From Amia ocellicauda (taxonomy: Eukaryota > Chordata > Actinopteri > Amiiformes > Amiidae): a stretch of 64,000 bases of DNA. The notes below the pieces were generated by a model. That model saw only the letters and a list, made by a program, of their open reading frames with translations, had not been told where the DNA came from and did no database searches. The position numbers were made by a program, and so were the translations under genes. This document shows, one piece after another, positions 12,785-28,321 of the stretch; within the stretch, counting starts at the first letter, position 1; each line of letters begins with the position of its first letter. Location: contig NC_089868.1 in NCBI RefSeq assembly GCF_036373705.1, positions 12,711,020-12,775,019 on the forward strand, read 5' to 3'.

Positions 12785-12858
12785 TTTTATTTTATTATTT
12801 TATTTTTTTATTTATTTGTTTGTTTGTTTGTCTGTTTGTTTGTTTGATTGTTTGTTTG
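12785..12858 (+). repeat. T-rich (TTTG)n microsatellite
   Basis: TTATTTTATTT units pass into repeated TTTG units just before the long-inverted-repeat element begins. Confidence 0.8.
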
Positions 12859-13664
12859 GTCCTGGGTAGTAAGTGCTATTTCCTAATTGCTTATGCCTCA
12901 AAAGAATAGAAAATGGCTATTATTCCCCACAAACTTTGCTATTGTGACCAGGACAGTGATATTTTGAAATGTAATTCTTTCCAATGAGAAAACGGGCATT
13001 TCGTTCACATAAAGTCAGAAATAAATTACTCCAAAAGATTTAGAAGTCAGTCATTTTTCGAGATTTAGGATTATACTGTAAAGACCCTGTTCGCCCGTTT
13101 TTTCACTGGAAATTGTTACATTTAAAAATATGAAACTTTGAGAAAATGGGCGAATTTATGTCTTTACAGTATAATCGTAAATCTCGAAAAACGACTGACT
13201 TCTAAATTTATTGTAGTTATTTTTGTATTGCTTTAGTATAAATACATGTTAGTTTGGATTCATACATTGTTTTTTCCTGACTTTATGTGAACGAAAAGAC
13301 GCAAATTTGCCCGTTTTGTCATTGGAAATAGTTACATTTCAAAATATGAAACTTTGACAAAACGGGCAAATTTGTGTCTTTGCAGTATAATCCTAAAACT
13401 CAAAAAACGACTGACTTCTAAATCTTTTGTACTCATTTTTGTATTGCTTTAGTATAAATACATGTTAGTTTGGATTCATATGTTGTTATTTTCTGACTTT
13501 ATGTGAACGAAAAGACACAAATTTGCCCGTTTTCTCATTGGAAATAGTTACATTTCAAAATATCACTGTCCTGGTCACAAAAGCAAAGTTTGTGGGGAAT
13601 AATAGTCATTTTCTATTCCTTTGAGGCATAAGAAATTAGGAAATAACACTTAATACCCAGGAAC
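12859..13664. mobile_element. Long-inverted-repeat DNA element (MITE-like foldback)
   Basis: The ends, GGTCCTGGGTAGTAAGTGCT on the left and the complement of GTTCCTGGGTATTAAGTGTT on the right, start inverted arms of about 165 bp. The arms share TTCCTAATTGCTTATGCCTC, ATTCCCCACAAACTTTGC and GACCAGGACAGTGATATTTT. The centre holds smaller hairpins (TTTGCCCGTTTT ... AAAACGGGCAAA) and a 216-bp tandem duplication: CTTTAGTATAAATACATGTT occurs at 13231 and again at 13447. There is no transposase. This is best read as a non-autonomous foldback transposon, expanded inside by duplication. Family not named. Confidence 0.8.
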
Positions 13665-13844
13665 AAAAATTGTATTACATAGTGTAATGAATTTATGAAA
13701 AGTAAAGCATGTGGAATGTCTTGTGAAGTAATTAGTTCCTGCTAAAGATGTTTACTGCTCACATGGTATCTAATTTCCTGTTTCTAGTTTTTTTCTGCTA
13801 TACTATACTATAATGAGCCCGTTACAAAGTGACGTAACCCCTCG

Positions 13845-14010
13845 GTAAAAGTAGTACAGTGTTAAGCCTCCCACGGTAGGGGGCCCGGCCTTTTGGCATA
13901 GAGGGCTTAACGCTATACTGCGCTGGAGCCGCTGCGGTGCGGAGCGCTCGGAGGAGCGCCGGTGGTGTGTGGCTCGAATCCCAGGGCGTGGAGCTCTGAC
14001 CCGCATCAGC
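13845..14010 (+). repeat. Possible tRNA-derived SINE head
   Basis: TTGGCATAGAGGGCTTAACG resembles a pol III A box and GGCTCGAATCCC a B box (about 13971). They are about 70 bp apart with a GC-rich insert (GCGGTGCGGAGCGCTCGGAG) between them. The block sits just beyond the stop codon of the minus-strand kinase gene, so it would lie in its 3' UTR. It could also be a chance match. Confidence 0.35.
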
Positions 14011-14020
14011 TACATGAAGG

Positions 14021-18372
<4,352 letters not shown>

Positions 18373-18522
18373 CTTGTCTGCAAGCAGTTGCACCTGTTGG
18401 CCAAGAGATTCACTCTTGCCAGGTGGCTTCCACAATGTCAAGGGATGTGCACTGTCTGTGAGCTCTTCTCGATAATGAAGGCTTTGGCACAAGCAGAGCC
18501 GTTCAAGGTTCTGGAGTCCCTG

Positions 18523-18530
18523 TGACGTCA
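18523..18530. promoter_or_regulatory. Consensus cAMP response element (TGACGTCA)
   Basis: A perfect 8-bp palindromic CRE lies about 150 bp upstream of the kinase start codon, in a CpG-containing patch (18481-18560, including GACGCGCGTGCCGTGC). Its position suits a promoter-proximal CREB/ATF site for the minus-strand gene. The transcription start is not known. Confidence 0.5.
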
Positions 18531-18534
18531 CAAT

Positions 18535-18686
18535 GGGATGACGCGCGTGCCGTGCAAGCCAGCAAAGTATGTCTGTTTAACGTCTCCATGGTTACGGTTG
18601 ACTGCGCAGACCCTGCTTTATATACAAATATTAATGTACGCATATTTGTCATTCATGTTAATTAATTGCAGGCAATGGGGAAAATG

Positions 18687-18718
<32 letters not shown>

Positions 18719-20957
18719 AAATGATCATTATTATGATGATGATGATTATTATTATTATTATTTGAAATGTATTGTTATGGAGGTTTGTTGCACTCAGTGC
18801 TTGTTATTGTGTGGAACCCAGTAGCAGCCCTTCCTGGTTATTAGCCAGTAGGACGTTAGTATTATGGGATGTCCCATGGCTGATTGCTCGCAGGTTCCCG
18901 GTCCGGACTGGGGCAAGAGCGGCACTTTGTACTCGTCAAGCACAGGTACTGGGTTTGTTTTCCTGATTTCTATAATTAAACAGCTAAACTGCGGATCGTC
19001 TGACCTGTGGACATATTTCAACCTCGCGTCCAAAATATAAAAGTGCGCACACGAGCAGGCAGGGGGGCTGGGGGCTCACGGTGCCACAGCTTGTTCACCA
19101 GAAACTCCTCCATCAGGGCTGGAAGCGGCTGCTTTCAATGAGGTCGCATATTTGTAGCGGCGCACGAATAGAAAACGGCGCCTCAGCCGATACAATCACA
19201 GCTGCACCGAAACAGCTGGTTGACGAGAAAGCGCGCCTCGTCTGCAGTATAATGGCGGTTCAAATGGGATATTTCGCTGCTGTATGTGGTTGTGAAGCAA
19301 AGATGTGTTTGAGTCCAAATCCGCCTGATTTCATGGATCGCATGGAGATTTTGAGGCGAGTTTATTGACTTCGAAATGAATTCCTCAATCCTCATTTTGC
19401 AGCATTAATTTTGAACAGACAGTGATCAAGGGAAGTGTTAAGACTTGAATGTAATAAGACACGAAATGCTTGAAAGTTGATCTATCTGCCTACAGTAATC
19501 TTTAACACATTAAAACAATACAAGTGGTCTGAAAGCGCTGTAATACTTATATGCACATCTATGTAAACGTTTTATTTTGCACTTTGTCAAATGAAAGTAA
19601 TAAATATGTGTGTGTGTGTGTGTGTTGGAGGTGTATCCCTGGTGTCTGGACCTTGACTATACCTTGACCAAGACATTTGCACCCTGGCAAAAAGTAATTG
19701 ACTACCCGTGCCGTAAAACGTCAATTAACACGCCTGGCGTTTAATCCAAATAACTGCGAGGAGCCGCGGCGTCAATTAGACCAGCGTTTGTATTAATAAT
19801 CATCAGTAAAGAGACACCGCGGACACACGCAGGGTAAGAAGAGCCTGGAAAGATAATAGACCAGGCTTTTATTGATTGAGTTATTATGATCCATTAATCA
19901 TTTGCTTTCCAAAGATGCAAACAAATCACATTCAGTGTATGGTGAAGTACACACTGGATTGGACACCAGATACCGGTGATTGTGTTAGCAGTGTAAGAGT
20001 CCATATACTGTGAACTGTCGCTAAATACACACAAAGCACCTCAACACGACTGTGGAAATACGCTTTAAACCCAGCCATCAACATTATACTTCATCAATGC
20101 ATTGTTTATGTGGCAATGGACACAATGTACAGCAATACAAACATACAGCAATATATGGGTCAATGACGTGACACATGCATTCTGGAGTCCCAAGCATATT
20201 ACAAATATTAGATGTATTTATTTGTTATTAAATAATATGTCTCAACACTCCTATCTTTATTCACTGATTGGAGTATTTTTCACGAGTATTTAAAATGTTA
20301 GGATCTATTAATCTCCAATCATCCAAAATGTCATACTGTCCACACCTAAAATGAAAATTCAAAAACTACAATTACAAATTACAAAAACGAATTAAGAAAA
20401 CTATAAAACCTTAGATCTAACAGTTGGACATAATTGTGTGAGTGTTTGCATTGTTGTATAAAAATATTGCAAAGACTCTTAATTTCATTTAATTTTTACA
20501 TGAAAGATACTTTTGTCCCCATATTGGGATTTGTCATTCCGGACAACAGACACTCAGGAGCATTTTTACATCATTGCATTTTGCTGGCCATGTGATGGAC
20601 ATTATCATTTAGAAGATGATGAAGGACCCCCAGGCTGTGCAGAAAGTTTAGTAAGTCTCTCCTAAAATGTTGATAATTTGACCTTTTCGATCACTGGTGC
20701 ACTAGGGTACAAAATTCTGTGTCATACAGGGCAACACTTAAAAATCATTTATAATATAGTTTTTTGATATGTATATTTATTTGTGAAAGATGGCATTGAA
20801 TAGTTGTAGGTCATAGTAATACATTTATATAAATTGTCAAGTAATTGCCTGATTCATAAGTTAAAACTTGTATTTTGTCATAGCAGGAAATGATCACTTT
20901 CTGTTATCTAACAATATCACTCATTATCTGGAGTGACTTGCTTATACTTGTATTGTT
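18535..20957. other. Upstream noncoding interval with microsatellites
   Basis: A (TA)n run (about 18690-18716) is followed by ATG/ATT-rich repeats to 18765, and a (GT)n run lies at about 19606-19626. A CpG-richer patch at 19030-19260 carries open frames on both strands without a recognisable product. Positions 19720-19830 contain GTCAATTAACACG and GGCGTCAATTAGACC-like repeats in a GC-rich context and could be regulatory. Confidence 0.4.
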
Positions 20958-21102
20958 TTTAGGAGTATTATTAAGCATGTAGGCATCACATTTACATTGT
21001 CATGTTGTTTAAATAACACAATGAAATATTTATAACATTATTTCTGTAGTTTTAATGTACATATTTTGTGTGGATGTCCTTAAATAAGAAACAAGATGGC
21101 AA
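20958..21102 (+). repeat. Dispersed duplicate block (source of insert at 22289)
   Basis: TAGGAGTATTATTAAGCATG through CTTAAATAAGAAACAAGA is repeated at about 22289-22430 in the same orientation with a few differences. The downstream copy lies inside a second duplication. Confidence 0.8.
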
Positions 21103-22155
21103 CATGGTCATTATTGTTTTGTTTTAATTTATGTTTATGCCATGAAGTCATTTGCAAGTTTTAAGAGAATATAAAAATCCAAGATCAAAAATAGCATAAT
21201 TCCTATATATTTAATATGGTATGATATCAAAATGTTCAATATACTTTTTAATCTGTTGAAATATTACTGAATTGACTTCATGTCATTAATGACTTAGAAC
21301 ATTGTTGTCGCAATTTGTTTTTACATCACAAATGTTTACATGTTTGTTGTATAACCTAAAAATACTTAATGTGCTGAAAATTATTAAGTTAATGTTTTGA
21401 AATCTTATGTTTTACTGCTATGGTTTTATCAAATATGCCTTGAGTGGAAATGTATTGCTCACCTCTGATTATTTGCTGTTAATTTAAATAAATTATACAT
21501 TTAGTAACTCTCACTCTCAGTTAAATATAGAATTATTTTTTAACTACATCTTTGTTGCTGAGACTATCTTGAGATATCATCCCGTATGAAATCTCACAGT
21601 ATGTCATTCTGAGTAACAATATCAGTCAGGTAGGACAACACTGAATATTCTTGTAAAAATACAGAAGTCAGTAACAATAATGATATACTTTTTACTAGAA
21701 AGCATTTTTAGACATTTCCCAGCATTTTCCACTATTCAGCGTTATGTTTTGAGTGACTAACTTCACAAAATGTGCCGCTGTCAATAGAAAAGCCCACATT
21801 TGTGAGATTAATTGTGTTTTTTGTTTTTTTCTGGGCTGAATATGTTTGTTGAGATACATATGAATACTCATAACTCACTCTATGCTGACAAAAAACTAAA
21901 GTCAAATAATTTGCAAATCTATCTATGTTATCCGGTATGACATTTTTGATACTAGAAATCATATGATTTATAATACAAAAGTATACATTATTATTTTCAG
22001 AAATACAACTTTTTGAAATATATGCATAACATTCTAATGGAAGTAGAAAGAGCTTTAATTTGTATTTTAAACTATTTTGTTTACCATTTTTAAATCCTTT
22101 TTCGTCACTGACGACGTGTATATAGTTATAGTGAGAAATAAATTAATAAAAACAC

Positions 22156-22560
22156 ACGTGATGGTGTGAATTTTCCAATTATGCTTTATTGTTCAGTTAC
22201 ACTCTTAGAACAACACAAATACAAAGTAAGCCTAATAACAAATACACACAAAACAGAACACAATAAAGATATACATCTAAAAAATGTATTTAGGAGTATT
22301 TTTAAGCATGTAGGCATCACATTTACATTGTCATGTTGTTTAAATAACACAATAACATATTTATAACATTATTTCTGTTGTTTTAATACAACTGTTGTCT
22401 GTGTGGATGTCCTTAAATAAGAAACAAGACGTGATGGTGTGAATTTTCCAATTATGCTTTATTGTTCAGTTACACTCTTAGAACAACACAAATACAAAGT
22501 AAGCCTAATAACAAATACACACAAAACAGAACACAATAAAGATATACATTTAAAAAATGA
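22156..22560 (+). repeat. Nested 273-bp duplication
   Basis: A 130-bp unit beginning ACGTGATGGTGTGAATTTTC is present at 22156-22285 and again, nearly identical, at 22429-22558. The spacer between the copies is a duplicate of the 20958-21102 block. Each 130-bp copy has TTTATT on the plus strand, i.e. an AATAAA signal on the minus strand (about 22188 and 22461). High identity suggests a recent event. Confidence 0.85.
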
Positions 22561-24980
22561 TGTGCAAATTACAATCGTATTTTTTTTTAAGTGTTATAAA
22601 GTAATGCCGACTTAAAATACATTTTTTAAATTCAAATGTAAATGACTCAGCTGCAAATGTTTTTTGTGTGTTACAAACGTGTGCTTTCACTTATATTGTG
22701 TGTGGAGGTTCTTGCCAGAAACCCAACATATTGACTTAACGATGATTGCATAGGAGGGGGGAAATGTAATGTTCAACGCTGCAGGATTATGGTACATGTG
22801 GGAGGTTAGTGTGCATGCTGCTGTATGAGGAGCTGGCAGGTTGAATGAACTGATGTACAGTTACTCTTGCATTCCTGGGCAGGGCACTGGACTGCAGGTG
22901 ACAGAGGCCCGCTCTCCTGGGCAGCTCTGGCAGCTGCACTCGATCTCGGTCTCCTGGGAGAAACACAATGAAACACATCACTGACTGACTGAGGAAACTC
23001 TCTCTTCGTACCCTACAGGTCCCACTGCCCTGTGTATGTGTGTGTCCATCAGCAGCCATCATATAATGTGTGTATCATTTAATGATACATTAATAAAGAG
23101 TAAATATTGAAGATTGAATAGTGGTCCGATACAATGGACAGCTGTTGACATGTCATGTTGTAAAACAGCACAATATAGTGTGATGTGGCTAGGGGTGGTC
23201 TGCACTCCTCTGTCAAAGCCATGTCGCCCTGTGTCTCTGGGCTTGTGCCATGCAGGACCCTGGTTCAGAGTTTTATAATGTTACTACACTCTTCTAAGCA
23301 TTATCTGGCAGTGTTACACACAGCTCCTGTGCATAGAAGATGCACCGTATTCCTATAATGCACACATCGTTTGAAAGCTTATTCTCTTGGCTACCAGCGT
23401 GTTTCATTCTCAAACACATCCGATTTACACTTTCTGTGTCGCCCGCTGTCATTCAGAGCCCGGGCAGTAAACGTGCAGTCTGATCAGGCGGTCCTCATTC
23501 AGATGGTCACAGATCACTCAGTTTCGATCGTATTTCTTTGCAAATAGGCTTGTTTTGTTCAGAACAACCTAACAATGATTTGATGTTAGATCCAATTATG
23601 TAACATTGTTGTGTATTAGTACACTGTAAACTGAGTTTTCCATCTTGAAATTTTGAGCTCACACATCCGTAGAGTTGCTTCTTCCAAAATGTGGATGGTC
23701 TTTTTTTTGATCAGTAGACTGTTTGGTTCCAGAATGTCATAATTGTCAATGTTTTCTTAGATTTTGTATTGCTACTCAAACCATGAATCCCCCGCCCCCC
23801 CAACATTTCAGAATGTGGAGGGGGGGTGGCCTAAATACGGGGGGGTATAAAAAACAAAATTTTCACATCAGAGAATGCTTCACATCTTTAGAAACTTGAG
23901 AGTCTCCACTTTCAGGGGATACCACACACTTGGCAAACAACACAACAGTGAAGAGTACACATGGGATTAAATAGAAGCACATGGATTTGGTACCAGAGGG
24001 GTTTGTCAGCTTAAGGGGTTAAATTTCTGGTCATCAGTTTCTGGTAGAAGGACCTCATCAAGACTCCAGCTCTTACATCTAACTGTCACTATGTTGTCTG
24101 TCTGCTTTCAGACGCATCACTGACCCTTCCCACCAAATGCATCCTTCTCTAATGAAACCCCCACAGCCAGAAAGTACCTAAAGTACTCGCACTCTGCAGT
24201 TGTAATTTGTTTTTAATTAAAATGTCTCCTTATATTTATACTTGTTTGTATAGCTTCAGACTTTGTTGGACACTGATTTGTTGGTTTTTCCTGAGGCCGA
24301 ATCATTGTGTTTTACAAACTCTGTAGAGAATTGCCAAGTATCATTGTGCTGCAAGTACTTTCAGGCCCCACTATAGGTATGCCTTCTTGTAGGGGCTACA
24401 GGGCAGTATAGCCAGGCCAGTGGGGGTAGCCCTGTTGCTCTCCTGATGCCCTGATCTCCTGATGGGACTGATCTGTGCTGCCCCAGCATTAGAGGGATTG
24501 GAGGCTCGCTCAGGTCATCGCCTTTTATAAAGACTCCAGTGAAGTGGAGATCTGATACGTGACCTATGGGGGTACAACAGAGTCAAAAGAGACCTCCTTC
24601 GGCAAATTAGGTGAGGTGCCCTTAGTCCAGTCAGCAGAAATGTGAAAAAACAAACTCCTCTTGCTTAAATGTGGATATTTTAATGCATTTTTCCTGATAA
24701 CCATCAACTCTAGACTAATACCCCTGTAACTTCATGCGCTGTACTGTAGAGTGGGTTTATGAAATATGAACCTCAGGTTCTAGAGGTGGCAGTAATTTCC
24801 AGTTTGCAGCAGGTTTCTGGTTCTCATTGTAAAAGCTTTTCCTTCACTCATTGTGAAAGTGCCCTCTTGTGGTCACATGATTCACTGCGCTGAAGTTGGT
24901 TTAGACTAGCGAGCTGCTGAGGGTGGGAGAAAGGCGTGTTGGATTGGTGTCTCGCAAAAGGCATCTCTGAATTATTTCTC
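22560..24980. other. Noncoding stretch with G/C-run hairpin
   Basis: Apart from the possible exon at 22.9 kb nothing coding is supported. At 23790-23850 a C-run (CCCCCGCCCCCCC) and G-runs (GGAGGGGGGGTGG, ACGGGGGGGT) lie within 60 bp and could form a hairpin or G-quadruplex. Confidence 0.4.
22868..22958 (-). CDS. Possible Cys-rich terminal coding exon (low confidence)
   Basis: On the minus strand a good acceptor (TTGTGTTTCTCCCAG) is followed by a short reading frame starting ETEIECSCQSCPGERAS and ending after PVPCPGMQE at a stop (about 22870). Five cysteines in 30 residues suggest an extracellular disulfide-rich domain such as a von Willebrand type C fragment. Duplicated AATAAA signals lie 400-700 bp downstream, consistent with a 3' UTR. 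No upstream partner exon was found within the window, so this could be a false exon. Confidence 0.25.
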
Positions 24981-25439
24981 GTCGTCTTGCAGATCAAATC
25001 AAGGAGCAGAAGTATTATTGGACAACATCGCCTCCCTGCCTGGTACACAGTCACTGATAAAAGCTGGCATCTGCAATTCTTTTATTGTTTTGTTTTGTTC
25101 AGGTGTCAGTTTAGGAAAGCTGTGTAGCAACCACTTCTTATCTATACACTCAGTCAGTGTCTGGATTTGTCGGGATTTAAGTCCCATCGCACTTGTTATC
25201 TGACTCAAGCTGCAAGGACTTGGTCTTAGCAGTTCCACCAAACAAAACATGATATGAAGGTCTGCTTATTCAGTTACTCTGTTTTTTCCCTCAGCCTTTG
25301 GTTTTCAATCCTGCATTTAAAAGAAGGCTTGACTTCTAGCATTTAATGGAAAAATTGTTTTGAAAGGGAAAACCCTCTGAAAATCCCATCAATCTTTATT
25401 TCTTTTAAAATGTAGAACAATTTGCATCTTGGGTTCAGC

Positions 25440-25875
25440 AGTGGAGATTAATTTTGGGGAGAAGTAGGTTGTCCCGTTTCAGCTGCTGTATCGTTGTGTG
25501 CTGCTACTGTCAAATGGCCATTTCCAGCACATCATGCGTTTACAACAGCCTCCATGTGTGTTGTGGACATCTGAGTTCCCTTGTTGCTGCTCAGCTCAAG
25601 CTTCATCTTCTAGCTTCGCTTTTCTGTCCATGTTAACCTCTTTCAGTTCATCACAGCTTCTGCATCTTCTCTTCAGACTGTTTGAAAACTTGTTGGTTAA
25701 AACTACATCCTTGTTTCTGTCTCCTGCTCTCCCTGCCATGTCTGTTTTTCCATCAAATGAAATCAGGTTGTGGGTTTGTTGTTTGTTGTTGTTTGGATTC
25801 ATGGATGGTTTGATTCCTGGCTGTACCAATGTATTAATTCAACAATAAAGTTATATATAAAAAAAACAAGAATGG
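25440..25875 (+). other. Possible 3' end of a transcript or retrocopy
   Basis: The stretch ends in CAACAATAAAGTTATATATA followed by an A-rich run, i.e. a polyadenylation signal and a short A tail-like tract. The open frames (25498-25848 plus, 25596-25829 minus) have no recognisable product. It may be a LINE or mRNA-derived retrocopy end, or a genuine terminal exon on the plus strand. Confidence 0.25.
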
Positions 25876-25922
25876 TTGATTTATTCTGTGAAAATGTGGG
25901 TTATTATGCATTTAATTTGCCT

Positions 25923-26115
25923 TAGTTAATCTAGGAATTTGTGCCAATAATTGTAACCATCGATCAAAAACCCTCCTAGGAGTGAGAAGCAGGGACTGTG
26001 TGGCAGTCTGCAGTCGACACAATATGTGTATTCCTTGAACCGCACACCTGCTTCTCTGTGCTGGATCCTACCAGCTGATTGTATTGTCCTGTGATTCAGG
26101 AGAAGACTTTAATAG
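25923..26115 (-). repeat. 193-bp interspersed repeat, copy B (inverted)
   Basis: Reverse-complement partner of 12465-12657. See that entry for the shared blocks. The same end points in both copies (TTATTGGCAC... and ...CCTATTAAAG) suggest a defined mobile unit. Confidence 0.8.
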
Positions 26116-26582
26116 GAGGCTCACAGAACAGGTTCTCTCTCGACTCTACCAGGTGCTCCCTGCGTGTCGTCTTGAGTTCGTTTTCTCTCCTCCTTGTCCC
26201 TCATCCCTCCCATTGATTGAAAACTGACTTTGCAGCATTAGCTGTTAATGTACAGTTCACCACCTAGTTGCAACCAGTCACTCTGGGTGAAAGTGTCTGC
26301 TGTGTGATGAATGTTTGGTTTCTTTCAAGCATTTTTGTTTAAGGGTTGGAAACCCAGTTTTCTTTCGTTTCTAAAATAATAAATAGTGTGACAGTGGTCT
26401 GAGAGGAACTCCAATCCTCACATGACTAAGAGATCTCTTAGGATTTGTGAGTCAAGGCCATCGTGTCTCTGTTTTAATGTGTGCTGTGCAGTGTCCAGGG
26501 AAAGTGACAGGCAAGGTAGACCACTTATTAAATCCCAGTTTGTGTGTCATGTGCATCTTTGCTCAAGTCTAAAAGGACACAG

Positions 26583-27164
26583 TTAGACTGTCCAATTTTG
26601 GTGAGCTTGTGCAAATTGTAGCCTCTTTTTCCTATTTGTAGTGGAGATGAGTGGTAACCGGTGGGGTCTTCTGCTGTTGTAGCCCATCCGCCTCAAGGTT
26701 GTACGTGTTGTGGCTTCACAAATGCTTTGCTGCATACCTCGGTTGTAACGAGTGGTTATTTCAGTCAAAGTTGCTCTTCTATCAGCTTGAATCAGTCGGC
26801 CCATTCTCCTCTGACCTCTAGCATCAACAAGGCATTTTCGCCCACAGGACTGCCGCATACTGGATGTTTTTCCCTTTTCACACCATTCTTTGTAAACCCT
26901 AGAAATGGTTGTGCGTGAAAATCCCAGTAACTGAGCAGATTGTGAAATACTCAGACCGGCCCGTCTGGCACCAACAACCATGCCACGCTCAAAATTTCCG
27001 CACCTTTCTTTCCCATTCAGACATTCAGTTTGGAGTTCAGGAGATTGTCTTGACCAGGACCACACCCCTAAATGCATTGAAGCAACTGCCATGTGATTGG
27101 TTGGTTAGATAATTGCATTAATGAGAAATTGAACAGGTGTTCCTAATAATCCTTTAGGTGAGTG
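26583..27164 (-). mobile_element. Tc1-like transposon, truncated copy
   Basis: On the minus strand the 5' terminal repeat ends at 27164 next to TATATA. It is followed by the 5' leader and the N-terminal half of a Tc1 transposase: FERGMVVGARRAG, SAQLLGFSRTTISRVY, GRKCLVDARG, RRPHRLPLIST. The copy stops abruptly after AQAHQNWTV at 26583, so the whole catalytic domain and 3' repeat are missing. It is nearly identical to the first half of the element at 44346-45546. A few changes near the start (GGAAATTTTGAGCG instead of GATTTAAGCAATTTTGAGCG) remove codons. Confidence 0.92.
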
Positions 27165-27990
27165 TATATATATACATTTTAAAACCAGACCTATAATGTA
27201 TAACCTAACACAACTCTGTCAGTCTGCCAAGATGGGCATTTAGCTCTGTAGGGTAAGATGATGTTGCTGTGTCACAGCTGGAGGAGACCAGCTTTGTCCA
27301 CGACTGGATTCATTCAACTATGTGAAATCATGCAGGGATCCGTTCTCTTGCAAGATCTTTATCTGAATGTTTTCTTAAATTTCAGGAAATGGAGACTCTT
27401 AGACAGGACAGCCAGAAAAGTTTTCCTCTTCACAACAAACTGAATCATAGTGCCATCCCTGACCACTTTTATATTGTCAGGATTATCATTAACACCTAAC
27501 TACGCATAAGACAAAATGCCAAAATGAAACTGGCAGTGTGTTGTAAGGGATGATCAGAGGAGACCCCTTTTTCCATCACCTCTGGCTTTCCAGTTTTGTT
27601 CTACTTTCACCCTCCTCATCCAAAAGGAAAAACCTGCTCTGTTTTACTTTGGTCATTGTTGCAATGGATTGACATATTTGGGCTACTAACATGAATTATA
27701 TGATCGGGGGTAACATAATGTAGTATGACTACTTATTATTACATGCTATTATGGACACTTACCATAATAATAACAACCATAATTATACCGCTGCTGCCTA
27801 GTTTTTGTGATGGAACTGCATAACAGCCATGCATTTTGATTGGTCCATATCTGTCAGAGGTATATGATATTGAAGCCTGTTTATCTGCAAAAAGCAAGAG
27901 ACGCAGACATATACTTATTGCAAAATTGTTAGCCTACATTGTATGAGTTTAGTATTTTATTGGTTGTATTGCACATCAATCACAATAAAG

Positions 27991-28027
<37 letters not shown>

Positions 28028-28270
28028 TACAATGAAGAAATGCACTTTGTGGGAGTGTAAATCAACAGGAATCTCAGGAAGAAGACAAGAATAAATCGAG
28101 AAAACTGATTATAATCTGTCATCTTTTAGCCTTCTAACAGGAGCACTTTAGATGGACATCAATCAGATAAAAATTGATAGGCAAGATACTTATCGGCAGT
28201 AGTTCTTCCCCAGGGTCACACAGTGCCACCTCTGTGTTTTCTATGCAAGGGAAATCTGCTTTTCTTATTA
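27165..28270. other. Noncoding stretch with (TA)n microsatellite
   Basis: A (TA)n array lies at about 27998-28022. No exons were recognised. Confidence 0.5.
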
Positions 28271-28274
28271 TAAA

Positions 28275-28321
28275 TGATTAGTATTTATTTATTGGCAGAC
28301 GTCCTTATACAGGGCAAGAAA
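28275..28321 (-). repeat. LINE2/SINE 3' tail remnant
   Basis: On the minus strand TTCTTGCCCTGTATAAGGAC GTCTGCCAATAAAT is a diverged version of the tail at 4440-4500. Confidence 0.55.
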
